A DNA stretch of 29,350 nt from positions 1 to 29,350 of the forward strand of contig JASLFJ010000085.1 of assembly GCA_030150665.1 (NCBI GenBank). Reading direction: 5' to 3'. The DNA is from Enterococcaceae bacterium. Lineage in GTDB: Bacteria > Bacillota > Bacilli > Lactobacillales > Catellicoccaceae. The notes beneath the pieces were generated by a model, which was not told the DNA's origin, searched no databases, and saw nothing but the letters and a program-made list of their open reading frames with translations. The translations under genes and the position numbers were made by a program. Shown one piece after another: positions 1 to 8,176 of the stretch (the first letter of the stretch is position 1; every line of letters begins with the position of its first letter).

Positions 1-1278
1 AGTAGCTTACCCGGACAACTTGCCTTAAAAATTGATCCACATTTATTAAAACAATTATCAAAAGATTATGAAATTATTGTTGTTACAGGAACTAATGGAA
101 AAACGGTCACAACAGCTTTACTTGTCAACATTTTAAAACAAAAATATGGGCATGTCTTAACCAATTCTACAGGTTCTAATATGATTCAAGGAATTGCAAC
201 CACTTTCCTTACAGCTCCTAAAAAAAGTCAATCTGGAAAAAAATTTGCCGTATTAGAAATTGATGAAGCCAGTTTAAAAAGAATCACAGAATATATTACA
301 CCTCAATTATTTATCTTCACAAATATATTTCGTGATCAAATGGATCGTTATGGTGAAATTTATAAAACTTATGATTTAATTTTAGAAGGAGCTAAAAATG
401 CCCCCAAGGCTCCTATTTTATGTAATGGGGATGCGCCTATCTTTAATGCTAAAACAACTGTTAATCCTAGAATATTTTTTGGCTTTAATCATCTACCACC
501 AACCGATCAAACACCACACTATAACACTGATGGTATTTTATGTCCTCATTGTCATCATATTTTATCTTACAATTTATTAACATACAGTAATTTAGGGGAT
601 TATTACTGTACTCATTGTGATTTTCAACGTCCTAAACTAACCTATGAAGTTACTAATATTATAAACATGACAGAAAACAGTTCTACTTTTTCTGTAAATC
701 ATAAACCTTATCGTATTCATGTAGGAGGTATGTATAATATCTATAATGCACTTGCTGCTATTTCAGCTGGTCTTTATTATGATGTCAATCCTGAAGATAT
801 TCAAAAAGCACTTGATAGCAATCAACAAGTATTCGGCCGACAAGAAACAATTACTGTAGAAGATAAAAAATGTACGCTTCTTCTTGTTAAAAATCCAGTA
901 GGTATTAATCAAGTTTTTGAGCTGATGAACTTAACACAAGAACCTTTTTCTTGTATTATGCTCTTAAACGCCAACTATGCAGATGGTATTGATGTAAGTT
1001 GGATTTGGGATGGTCAATTTGAACAATTAACACAAATGCCTCTCGAACATATGTTTGTTGGTGGAGAACGAGTCAAAGATTTAACACTACGCGTTCAAGT
1101 TGCTGGAATACCTGATCAAAAATTAACAGAATTTGATCATTTAGAAGCATTAATTCAAGAAATTCCAAATCTTCCAACGAAAAAAGTATATATATTAGCA
1201 ACGTATACAGCAATGCTTGCATTAAGACAATCACTTGCAGAACAAGGTTATATTAAAAAGGGGTTAGAAACATCATGA
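1..1278 (+). CDS. murT: MurT, catalytic subunit of lipid II isoglutaminyl synthase (5' end outside window)
   Basis: The frame is open from base 1, so the gene starts upstream of the window and the ATG at 181 is internal. MurT is the Mur-ligase-like subunit that, with GatD, amidates the alpha-carboxyl of D-Glu in lipid II to D-isoglutamine at the cytoplasmic membrane face, using ATP and glutamine. The Walker A motif TGTNGKT lies at 85-105. A four-cysteine zinc ribbon typical of MurT, CPHC then CTHC, is at about 541-618. KNPVGIN (about 892) and DVSWIWD (about 991) mark the C-terminal DUF1727 domain that contacts GatD and supplies its conserved Asp. The stop overlaps the gatD start (ATGA), indicating translational coupling. 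About 425 residues are visible, so probably only a few N-terminal residues are missing. Confidence 0.95.
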   Translation, partial: SSLPGQLALKIDPHLLKQLSKDYEIIVVTGTNGKTVTTALLVNILKQKYGHVLTNSTGSNMIQGIATTFLTAPKKSQSGKKFAVLEIDEASLKRITEYITPQLFIFTNIFRDQMDRYGEIYKTYDLILEGAKNAPKAPILCNGDAPIFNAKTTVNPRIFFGFNHLPPTDQTPHYNTDGILCPHCHHILSYNLLTYSNLGDYYCTHCDFQRPKLTYEVTNIINMTENSSTFSVNHKPYRIHVGGMYNIYNALAAISAGLYYDVNPEDIQKALDSNQQVFGRQETITVEDKKCTLLLVKNPVGINQVFELMNLTQEPFSCIMLLNANYADGIDVSWIWDGQFEQLTQMPLEHMFVGGERVKDLTLRVQVAGIPDQKLTEFDHLEALIQEIPNLPTKKVYILATYTAMLALRQSLAEQGYIKKGLETS

Positions 1279-1940
1279 CAAAAAATACAATCAATGTCTG
1301 TCATCTTTATGGAAACTTACTAAATACTTATGGGGATAATGGTAATTTATTAGTACTGGATTATTATGCTAAGCAACAAAATTTAACATTAAATATCCAA
1401 ATTATCAGTATTGATCAAACATTTGATCCTAATCAATTTGATTTTGTTTTTTTTGGTGGTGGACAAGATTTTGAACAACTGATCGTCTCTAAGGATATTC
1501 AACAAAAAAAAGAAACGTTGATACAATATATTGAACAAAATGGTGTAATGCTTGCAATTTGTGGTGGGTATCAACTATTAGGAGAATACTATATGAATGC
1601 ACAGAATGAAAAAATTATGGGCATTCATGCACTACCTCACTACACGATCAATCAAGAAAATAATCGTTTCATTGGTGATGCTAAGATTCAAACAGAGCTT
1701 TTTTCTGAACCTTTAATTGGGTTTGAAAATCACGGAGGAAAAACTTATCTAGGAACACAACAAAAACCATTAGGTACTGTGCTTGAAGGTTATGGGAATA
1801 ATGGAGAAGATCAAACAGAAGGTAGCATTTATAAAAATACTTACTGTACTTACTATCATGGTCCTGTATTAGCAAAGAATGAACATTTCGCAAAATATCT
1901 ATTAGAAGAAATTAAAAAATATCAAAAACAAAAATCTTAA
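1275..1940 (+). CDS. gatD: GatD, glutamine amidotransferase subunit of lipid II isoglutaminyl synthase
   Basis: Class I (triad-type) glutaminase that feeds ammonia to MurT for amidation of the peptidoglycan stem peptide. The visible signature is FFGGGQDFEQ (residues 59-68), the nucleophile elbow LAICGGYQLLG with Cys96, and the histidine in YYHGPVLAKN, His195. Arg131 in NNRFIGD is in the place expected for the substrate-binding arginine known in the S. aureus enzyme (assignment by position is inference). At 221 residues it is slightly short for the family, but all motifs are intact. The start overlaps the murT stop by 4 nt. A strong hairpin follows immediately after the stop. Confidence 0.95.
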   Translation: MTKNTINVCHLYGNLLNTYGDNGNLLVLDYYAKQQNLTLNIQIISIDQTFDPNQFDFVFFGGGQDFEQLIVSKDIQQKKETLIQYIEQNGVMLAICGGYQLLGEYYMNAQNEKIMGIHALPHYTINQENNRFIGDAKIQTELFSEPLIGFENHGGKTYLGTQQKPLGTVLEGYGNNGEDQTEGSIYKNTYCTYYHGPVLAKNEHFAKYLLEEIKKYQKQKS

Positions 1941-1974
1941 AAAAACACACATGAACATTCATGTGTGTTTTTTT
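1941..1974. terminator. Bidirectional terminator between gatD and the BI-1 family gene
   Basis: Near-perfect inverted repeat with arms 1941-1955 and 1958-1972 (core ACACACATGAA), A-rich on the left and T-rich on the right, so a U-tract follows the stem on both strands. It sits 1 nt after the gatD stop and 5-7 nt from the stop of the convergent gene at 1979. Confidence 0.9.
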
Positions 1975-1978
1975 ATGA

Positions 1979-2671
1979 TTATTTATTGTCTCCAAAAATT
2001 CTTAAAAAGGCTAAGAATAAATTAATAAAATCTAAATATAATTGTAAAGCACAAAATACAGCAATACCATTTAATGAAGCTTGTCCTTCAAACTGATAAT
2101 AATACATTTTCATCTTTTGATGATCATAAGCTGTAAGAGCTGCAAAAACAATAACCATTAATATAGAAATTAATAAAGATACTGCTGAACTTTTTAATAA
2201 AAATACATTTAATAACATGGCTACAATAATTCCCATTAATGAGCCAAAAATTGCAGAACTCCAAACATTTAAATCTTTTTTAGTCACAGAGCCATAAATA
2301 GCCATTGTCCCAAATGTTGCCGCACTTGATAAAAAAGCTGCTACAATGGTGGCATTAGTATAAAACAATAAGGTAATACCTAGACTAATTCCCATAAGCA
2401 GAGAATATACAATAAACCCACCTATAGCTAATGTTGGATTATTCATCCCCTTACCTGCTAATACAAAAACTAAAATAATTTGTACAATCCAAAGCATCCA
2501 AAGTGTGCCTGGCCTTTGCTGGATATATTGAATGACTGCGAGTTGATTCGCATTAATAAAAAAAGAGGTTAATGCACTAATAAGGACTGCACCCATCATG
2601 TAGCCATAAACTCTCATAAAAAACTTAGAAAGTCCTGCATCGGTCTTTTTACTTGTATGTACTTGATTCAT
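1979..2671 (-). CDS. Bax inhibitor-1 / YetJ-YccA family membrane protein
   Basis: Integral membrane protein of 230 residues with about seven hydrophobic segments after a short polar N-terminus. Family signatures are visible near the C-terminus: TAYDHQKMK, with the conserved Asp, and LYLDFINLFLAFLRIFG, with a second conserved Asp. In the B. subtilis relative YetJ such aspartates form the pH-sensing gate of a calcium leak channel; a similar role here is inference. The start ATG is preceded by a strong ribosome binding site (GGGGAGGAATAAA). It appears to be a single-gene transcript with its own promoter in the gap after whiA. Confidence 0.85.
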   Translation of the reverse strand: MNQVHTSKKTDAGLSKFFMRVYGYMMGAVLISALTSFFINANQLAVIQYIQQRPGTLWMLWIVQIILVFVLAGKGMNNPTLAIGGFIVYSLLMGISLGITLLFYTNATIVAAFLSSAATFGTMAIYGSVTKKDLNVWSSAIFGSLMGIIVAMLLNVFLLKSSAVSLLISILMVIVFAALTAYDHQKMKMYYYQFEGQASLNGIAVFCALQLYLDFINLFLAFLRIFGDNK

Positions 2672-2707
2672 TTTATTCCTCCCCTAATTACTAAGAATCT
2701 TCTTCAT

Positions 2708-2735
2708 TTTATAATAACTATCTATAAAATAGCAA
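2708..2735 (-). promoter_or_regulatory. Candidate promoter for the BI-1 family gene
   Basis: TTGCTA (2730-2735), 16-nt spacer, TATAAA (2708-2713), read on the minus strand, about 36 nt upstream of the start codon. Seen by eye only. Confidence 0.4.
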
Positions 2736-2745
2736 GTATATTCAA

Positions 2746-3696
2746 TTATTCTTTTTCTTCTTTCAATTGTTCTTCTTTAATTTGTGTGGCAATTTCATTA
2801 ATTTTACGCATACGATGATTCATTCCTGATTTACTAATAGCACCTGACGGAACATATTGTGCCAAATCATTTAAAGAAGCTTCTGGATATTCTAATCTTA
2901 ATAAAGCAACCTCTTCTAATTTATCTGGAAGTGCAGCAAGTCCTATCGTTTTGTCTATTAATCGAATATTTTCAAGTTGCTTTCCTGATGCCGTAATTGT
3001 TTTATTTAAATTTGCAGTTTCACAATTTACTAATCGATTTACAGAATTACGCATATCTCTTAAAATTCTAACATCCTCAAATTTAAACATAGCATTTGTG
3101 GCTCCTATTAAAATTAAAAATTCAGTAATTTTCTCAGCTTCTTTTAAATAAACAATATAACCATTTCGTCTTGCAAGCGTTCTTGCATTAAGATTAAAAT
3201 AATTCAACATAATACATAACTCTTCATTATGTATTTCTTCCTGTGAAAAAATTTCTAAATGATAACTGCTCGTCTCCGGATTATTGACAGATCCTGATGC
3301 TAAAAAAGCTCCTCTTAAATAAGAACGCATTTTTTGTTCATTGCCCATAATAATATCTGGAACACCTGGAACTAACAAACCATTTTCTAAAATATCCAAA
3401 TCATTTAACAACTCTTCTACATGCTCTTTTAACCGAACAATATAAATATTATTTTTTTTTAATTTCATCTTTTTTCGAACAAGCAATTCGGAACGTAGCT
3501 GATAATGCTCTTTTAATAAAAGATAAATTCGTCTGGCAATGGCTGCATTTTCTGTTTGAATATTTAAAATAAAGTGATGATTCATAATTGATAACATCCC
3601 GTTCATTTTAATTAAGGCTGCTAATTCAGCTTTAGCATGTTCTTTATGAACTTCTAAACAGGTTAATTCCTTTTTCACCTCTGCAGCATAAGACAT
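2746..3696 (-). CDS. whiA: WhiA, LAGLIDADG-like/HTH DNA-binding regulator
   Basis: WhiA couples an N-terminal pair of LAGLIDADG homing-endonuclease-like repeats, without nuclease function, to a C-terminal helix-turn-helix domain. In actinobacteria it controls sporulation; in Firmicutes it is linked to cell division and chromosome segregation. The N-terminus MSYAAEVKKELT is characteristic. I place the start at 3696 (316 residues, the usual length) because AAAGGA is well spaced for this ATG, while the upstream in-frame ATG at 3705 directly abuts that sequence. It is last in rapZ-yvcK-whiA, an order conserved across Firmicutes, 17 nt after yvcK. No clear hairpin terminator follows. Confidence 0.95.
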   Translation of the reverse strand: MSYAAEVKKELTCLEVHKEHAKAELAALIKMNGMLSIMNHHFILNIQTENAAIARRIYLLLKEHYQLRSELLVRKKMKLKKNNIYIVRLKEHVEELLNDLDILENGLLVPGVPDIIMGNEQKMRSYLRGAFLASGSVNNPETSSYHLEIFSQEEIHNEELCIMLNYFNLNARTLARRNGYIVYLKEAEKITEFLILIGATNAMFKFEDVRILRDMRNSVNRLVNCETANLNKTITASGKQLENIRLIDKTIGLAALPDKLEEVALLRLEYPEASLNDLAQYVPSGAISKSGMNHRMRKINEIATQIKEEQLKEEKE

Positions 3697-3713
3697 CGCT
3701 CTCATCCTTTACA

Positions 3714-4706
3714 TTAATACTTTCCTTTTAATACAATTTGAAATAATTCTTCGACAACCTTTTTCCCATTATGAAAGACACCTTGATCTCTTAACTCTAA
3801 AAAATTATCTGCAATAACATGAACATGTTCTTCAGCTAACCCTTCTCGATCATGAGCAACTTGTAATAAATATTCATCATATTTTTCAAAATCCATAACT
3901 GTCTCAGGTACAGGAGCTATATTAACTAATACCGTATCAATAAATCGTGTTCCTAAATGTTTATGTAATACTTTAATATGATCAGCATCTGTAAAATGTT
4001 CTGTTTCTCCTTTTTGTGTCATAATATTACAAATATATACAACTTCTGCTGATGATGAAACAACAGCTTTACCAATATCTTCAATCATTAAATTAGGTAA
4101 GATACTTGTATATAAACTCCCTGGTCCTAACACAATCATATCTGCATCTTCAATTGCACGTATAACTTTTCTGGCTGCTTTTGGTTTTTCATTATTATGT
4201 GTATTTGTAACAAATACATGATCTATTTTTTTTCCTTCTAAAGCAATTTTAGATTCTCCAGAAACAATACTACCATCTGTAAACTGTGCATGTAATGTTA
4301 AAATTTCTTCTGAAGCTGGATATACATGTCCTTCAACTTGTAACATTTTTGCAAGTAACTGGATTGCTTCATATGTGCTCCCTCTCATTTCTGAAAGTGC
4401 TGCTATAATTAAATTGCCTACAGTATGATTACCAATAAACCCATCCGTTTTTTTAAATCGATATTGAAATATATCTTCATATAGCCTAGGCATAGCAGAA
4501 AGAGAAACTAACACATTACGCAAATCTCCAGGAGGAGCCATACTAATATTACGAACCAGCTCTCCACTACTTCCTCCATCATCAGCAACAGTAACAATTG
4601 CTGTGATATCAGCACTTTCATTTTTTAATCCTTTTAAAATAACAGGAAGTCCTGTTCCTCCACCAATAACCACTATTTTAGGTTTATTAATTCTATATGT
4701 TTTCAT
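3714..4706 (-). CDS. yvcK: YvcK/GlmR, UDP-GlcNAc-binding regulator of carbon flux to the cell wall
   Basis: Member of the CofD-like/YvcK family (gluconeogenesis factor). In B. subtilis GlmR binds UDP-GlcNAc and stimulates GlmS, directing carbon to peptidoglycan precursors. Visible family features are the N-terminal loop VVIGGGTGLPVILKGLK, TVADDGGSSGELVR, and the segment AMPPGDLRN-like (read here as MAPPGDLRNVLVSLS). At 330 residues it is slightly longer than usual. The ATG overlaps the rapZ stop by 4 nt, so translation is probably coupled. Confidence 0.95.
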   Translation of the reverse strand: MKTYRINKPKIVVIGGGTGLPVILKGLKNESADITAIVTVADDGGSSGELVRNISMAPPGDLRNVLVSLSAMPRLYEDIFQYRFKKTDGFIGNHTVGNLIIAALSEMRGSTYEAIQLLAKMLQVEGHVYPASEEILTLHAQFTDGSIVSGESKIALEGKKIDHVFVTNTHNNEKPKAARKVIRAIEDADMIVLGPGSLYTSILPNLMIEDIGKAVVSSSAEVVYICNIMTQKGETEHFTDADHIKVLHKHLGTRFIDTVLVNIAPVPETVMDFEKYDEYLLQVAHDREGLAEEHVHVIADNFLELRDQGVFHNGKKVVEELFQIVLKGKY

Positions 4707-5596
4707 GAACGATTCACCGTCTCTTTACGCTTCCCTTGATCTCTGTGAGTAATATTAGTTGGAGCTAATTGGCGTAAATCTTTCCCTAAACGTTCTGTAA
4801 TTGCAACGGAACGATGCTGCCCTCCAGTACAACCAATCGCAATGGTTAAATTATTTTTTCCTTCTTTCTTATATCCAGGTAAAATTGTTGTCAGCAAATC
4901 GATTAATTTTTGATAAAATTCCTCAGTTTCTTGAAATGACATCACATAATCATATACAGGTGTATCCTGTCCGGTTAATGGTCTTAACTCATCTATATAA
5001 TGAGGATTAGGTAAAAATCGCACATCCATAACAATATCCGCATCAATAGGAAGGCCGTATTTAAAGCCAAAGGAAACTAATTCCACACGAAAAGTATGAG
5101 TATCAATGGTTTTAAACTCACGCATAATTTTTTCCCGAAGTTGTCTTGGAGTAAGATCTGTTGTGTCTAAAACAAACTGACTTTCATATTTCATCTCCTC
5201 AAGCAATGCTCTTTCTTTTCGAATACCTTCTGTAATCAAACCATTCATTGCCATGGGATGCGTTCTTCGTGTTTCTTTATATCTGGAAACTAATTCCTCA
5301 TCTGAAGCATCTAAAAATAAAATACTAGTGTCAATAATTTCTGTATTATCTAATTGAATCAACATATCTTGTATTTCATTAAAAAAAGAACGTGATCTTA
5401 AATCAATGACTAATGCAATACGTGTTAATTTACCAGTTTCTCTAATCAACTCCCAAAATTTAGGGATTAGGCTAGGAGGCATATTATCAATGCAAAAAAA
5501 ACCCATATCTTCAAAACTTTGCATTGCTACTGTTTTTCCAGCCCCACTCATTCCTGTAATAATTACAATTTGTAAACGTTCTGTTTGTTCTCCCAT
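4703..5596 (-). CDS. rapZ: RapZ/YvcJ, nucleotide-binding regulator of the P-loop family
   Basis: RapZ-family protein with the Walker A motif GMSGAGKT at residues 15-22 and the C-terminal signature GCTGGQHRSV. E. coli RapZ binds GlmZ/GlmY sRNAs to control glmS; Firmicute YvcJ is a GTP/ATP-binding protein with a less clear role, reported to affect competence in B. subtilis. The start is the ATG at 5596 (297 residues), 8 nt after AAGGAG; an in-frame GTG at 5605 overlaps that Shine-Dalgarno sequence and is unlikely. First gene of rapZ-yvcK-whiA; its leader is unusual (see the promoter and hairpin just upstream). Confidence 0.95.
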   Translation of the reverse strand: MGEQTERLQIVIITGMSGAGKTVAMQSFEDMGFFCIDNMPPSLIPKFWELIRETGKLTRIALVIDLRSRSFFNEIQDMLIQLDNTEIIDTSILFLDASDEELVSRYKETRRTHPMAMNGLITEGIRKERALLEEMKYESQFVLDTTDLTPRQLREKIMREFKTIDTHTFRVELVSFGFKYGLPIDADIVMDVRFLPNPHYIDELRPLTGQDTPVYDYVMSFQETEEFYQKLIDLLTTILPGYKKEGKNNLTIAIGCTGGQHRSVAITERLGKDLRQLAPTNITHRDQGKRKETVNRS

Positions 5597-5616
5597 AATA
5601 ATCACTCCTTATCATG

Positions 5617-5653
5617 AAAAAAGAACGGCCAATCTATTCGTCCGCTCTTTTTA
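5617..5653 (-). terminator. Terminator-like hairpin between the surface protein gene and rapZ
   Basis: On the minus strand, 9-bp stem AAAGAGCGG (5650-5642) with CCGTTCTTT (5628-5620), one G-U pair, a 13-nt loop, then a run of six T. It ends about 8 nt before the rapZ Shine-Dalgarno. It can terminate the surface-protein transcript, but it also lies in the leader of any rapZ mRNA begun upstream, so it may act as an attenuator or stabilising hairpin. Confidence 0.75.
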
Positions 5654-5656
5654 TCC

Positions 5657-5686
5657 CTTATAATTTTTTAAATGTCTTCTTGTAAA
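5657..5686 (-). promoter_or_regulatory. Candidate rapZ promoter overlapping the upstream stop codon
   Basis: Minus strand TTTACA (5681-5686), 18-nt spacer, TATAAG (5657-5662). The -10 includes the TAA stop (5658-5660) of the 405-residue gene. The predicted start site near 5650 is the first base of the hairpin stem. Confidence 0.45.
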
Positions 5687-6875
5687 GGATTATTGAACTT
5701 GTAATTAATACAAATCCTAAAACCCATGCAATAATAGATGTTTTATATTCACTAAGTTGTGGCAACGAATTGCTTAATCTCTTTTGAGCTACAGGTGCTG
5801 TGCTTGTTCTAGTGAATCTTGTGCTATTTTGTGGTAATCTTGACCTATTTGTAGCTAATGTACTTTGTGGTCGTAAACTTCCTAAATTATTATTAGGACG
5901 ACTTGGACGAGACACGTTAGGACGTGTCGGTTTTGTGTTGGGAACTTCAGGATCTTGTTCAACAGGTTGAGGTTTATAATCATCTTCTTCTGGTAATCCA
6001 GGTTCTTTCAAACTAAACTTAAAAATCGTTTGAATATTTTTAATAAACTCTCGATTGGTACCTAATCTTTCTATGACTTCTAAGTGTTCTTCATTGATAT
6101 AAGTAAATACAAATGGTTGTTCTAAAGTAATACCATTTCCTGTTTTCCAATCTTCTTTTAATGCAACTTGATAATCATTTTTATCCAATCGTTTAATTAT
6201 TTTTCCAGTTCTTACATTATAGAGAATAAAACGATTAAAATGATCTTTCATTTCAGTTTCAGTAGGCTCTTTTGCATTCGCAGAAAATAACCAAGGTTTA
6301 TCCCACAATAACTGTAATCGCTCACCATAACCAAAAGCATACATATTTCTATCATCAATACGAATGACTTCAATAGTTTTTTCAATAATCGGATTGGTAA
6401 CCTCTTTATCTCCCGTATAATGAATTTCAAATACTACAGGGCCTTGTTGTTCTGGAAGTTCTTGTTGCCAAAAAATTTCATAGTCTTCTTTAGGTAATGT
6501 TTCTTTACTTAAAACCCCTCTTTTTTTAGCTAAAGTCACTTCACCTTCAATAGAATCTTTTAATGCTTCTTCTGTCATTATTAAATCTTTAGGCCAATAA
6601 AGTTTAGATAATGAAAAATCCATCTGATACTGTCTTTTGGGACGATGAATTAAATGCTGTTGATCTTGATCTATTTCATTACCCATATCTAAAGTGTTAT
6701 CTTCAACTATTGAGTCTATTTCATTTTGTTTATCTGACTTCCATTTATTCAGTATTGAAAAACGTGTAGAGCGTTGAACTTCTGTTCCTTCATCAGCTAA
6801 TACAGTAAGTCTACCATAACTCAAACCTATACTTATTACTGCCACAGGAATCAGCATTTTTATAAAACGCTTCAT
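5658..6875 (-). CDS. Secreted, membrane-anchored surface protein of unknown function with degenerate LPxTG-like C-terminus
   Basis: I do not recognise this 405-residue protein. Residues 1-28 look like a signal peptide (MKRFIK, a hydrophobic stretch, then cleavage near VLA-DE). Residues 30-290 form a mostly charged ectodomain without cysteines or a motif I can name; two stretches rich in aromatic residues (about 175-225 and 250-290) suggest folded beta-rich parts. Residues 295-370 are a Pro/Arg/Ser/Thr/Asn linker, acidic at first and then strongly basic, as in wall-spanning linkers. LPQLSE (371-376) sits where LPxTGE would be, followed by a hydrophobic helix (379-398) and KKTFKKL. The T and G needed by class A sortase are replaced, so it may simply stay membrane-anchored or use a divergent sortase (inference). 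The start has AAAGGAG 7 nt upstream. It has its own promoter, separate from the exporter genes upstream. Confidence 0.8.
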   Translation of the reverse strand: MKRFIKMLIPVAVISIGLSYGRLTVLADEGTEVQRSTRFSILNKWKSDKQNEIDSIVEDNTLDMGNEIDQDQQHLIHRPKRQYQMDFSLSKLYWPKDLIMTEEALKDSIEGEVTLAKKRGVLSKETLPKEDYEIFWQQELPEQQGPVVFEIHYTGDKEVTNPIIEKTIEVIRIDDRNMYAFGYGERLQLLWDKPWLFSANAKEPTETEMKDHFNRFILYNVRTGKIIKRLDKNDYQVALKEDWKTGNGITLEQPFVFTYINEEHLEVIERLGTNREFIKNIQTIFKFSLKEPGLPEEDDYKPQPVEQDPEVPNTKPTRPNVSRPSRPNNNLGSLRPQSTLATNRSRLPQNSTRFTRTSTAPVAQKRLSNSLPQLSEYKTSIIAWVLGFVLITSSIILYKKTFKKL

Positions 6876-6906
6876 AAAAAAACTCCTTTATCTAGCATTT
6901 TTATAT

Positions 6907-6935
6907 AGTATAACATATTTTTTTTAATTAATAAA
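6907..6935 (-). promoter_or_regulatory. Promoter of the surface protein gene with extended -10
   Basis: Minus strand TATACT (6907-6912) preceded by TGT (extended -10) with a weak -35 TTTATT (6930-6935) at 17-nt spacing. The -10 forms one arm of the inverted repeat AGTATAAC...GTTATACT (6907-6914 and 6939-6946). Confidence 0.6.
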
Positions 6936-6955
6936 AGAGTTATACTGCATCATAC

Positions 6956-8176
6956 TTACTGATAAATTGCTTTAATAGGGTCCATCCTTGAAGCATTAAT
7001 AGCAGGAACAACTCCAAAAACAATGCCAATAGCAGCAGATACTCCTGCAGAAATCAAAGCAATATTTAAACTCACAACAGCTTCTAAAGGGGTAAATAAA
7101 GAAATTAATAGTGCAAAAATAGCACCTAACCCAATACCAATCAAACCTCCTAAAAAAGTAATAATAGCTGATTCTAGTAAAAACTGCATTAAAATATTTC
7201 GAGGTTTCGCTCCTATAGCACGACGAATCCCAATTTCTCGCTTACGTTCTGTAACAGATACATACATAATATTCATCACACCAATCCCGCCTACTAAAAG
7301 TGAAATAGCCGTGATAAAAAGTAATCCTAACATAATACTTTGAAGAACACTTTCAATTTGTTGAATCATTTCTTGATTTGTCTTATCTTCTACAAATGAT
7401 CCTGTTAATTCTGGATGAAGCTGCAATAATAATTCATTAGCCTCATTTAACACAGTTGCTCGATCAGTTTGATCCATTAATTTTAACTTAATTGCTTGAA
7501 TCGGTTTATCTTTAGATAATGCTCTAAATGCTTTTTTAGGAACTACACTATAAAAACTTTGTTCTTCAAAGCCTCGGGGATTATCTTCTGATTTGGGCTT
7601 AATTCCTATCACTTGAAATTTAATACCATCAATATCAACTGCTTGACCAATGATATCTTCAGGATGACTTACATTTAATATCTCTTGCACAACTTCATAA
7701 GTTAAAATAATTTTATTTTGATCTTGTTCATTTTCAGTAAAACTATGGCCAAAAGCAACAGCTACAGGTTCTTCATAAGCCATAATCTCTGCTGTTCCTG
7801 CAGCACCAAAATAAGCAATCGATACACTAATAGCTTCTAAACTACCAAAGCCAAACATACGATAATCAGCACTAATCTGACTGACTTGTTCAATAGGTCT
7901 TAATGCTTTCAAATCAGTATAACTCAATGAAAAATCTTGAAATGCTTGTCCTGCTCGAGCTGCATCATCATCATAGTTAGGCTGATAAATTAAACGAATA
8001 ACATTTGCATCTGTTGTCTCAATCATTTTCATGCTCTCACGTTTCATACCTTCACCAATAGCAGATACTGTAACGACAGCTGCAATACCAATAATGATAC
8101 CAATCATTGTTAAAAAAACACGTAATTTATGTGCTCTTAAACTTAGAAAAGTACTAACAATTAAATTTTTAATCAT
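6956..8176 (-). CDS. MacB/FtsX-type ABC exporter permease
   Basis: A 406-residue permease of the MacB family: one N-terminal transmembrane helix (about 20-42), a long extracytoplasmic domain (about 45-280, MacB_PCD fold) and three C-terminal transmembrane helices. The conserved cytoplasmic loop VTERKREIGIRRAIGAK follows the second helix. It pairs with the ATPase encoded just upstream; the start codon overlaps the ATPase stop by 8 nt (ATGATTAA). With the adaptor gene it makes a tripartite exporter of MacAB/YknXYZ type. Relatives export peptides, macrolides or antimicrobial toxins; the substrate here cannot be read from sequence. No clear terminator follows. Confidence 0.9.
   Translation of the reverse strand: MIKNLIVSTFLSLRAHKLRVFLTMIGIIIGIAAVVTVSAIGEGMKRESMKMIETTDANVIRLIYQPNYDDDAARAGQAFQDFSLSYTDLKALRPIEQVSQISADYRMFGFGSLEAISVSIAYFGAAGTAEIMAYEEPVAVAFGHSFTENEQDQNKIILTYEVVQEILNVSHPEDIIGQAVDIDGIKFQVIGIKPKSEDNPRGFEEQSFYSVVPKKAFRALSKDKPIQAIKLKLMDQTDRATVLNEANELLLQLHPELTGSFVEDKTNQEMIQQIESVLQSIMLGLLFITAISLLVGGIGVMNIMYVSVTERKREIGIRRAIGAKPRNILMQFLLESAIITFLGGLIGIGLGAIFALLISLFTPLEAVVSLNIALISAGVSAAIGIVFGVVPAINASRMDPIKAIYQ

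Noticed and set aside
181..183. ATG at 181 as the murT start
   Set aside because: The frame is open from base 1 and the Walker A motif lies at 85-105, upstream of this ATG.
5597..5605. GTG at 5605 as the rapZ start
   Set aside because: It overlaps AAGGAG, which is correctly spaced for the ATG at 5596.
7023..7343. 106-codon plus-strand frame inside the permease gene
   Set aside because: Antisense to a clear coding region, with no ribosome binding site or recognisable domain.
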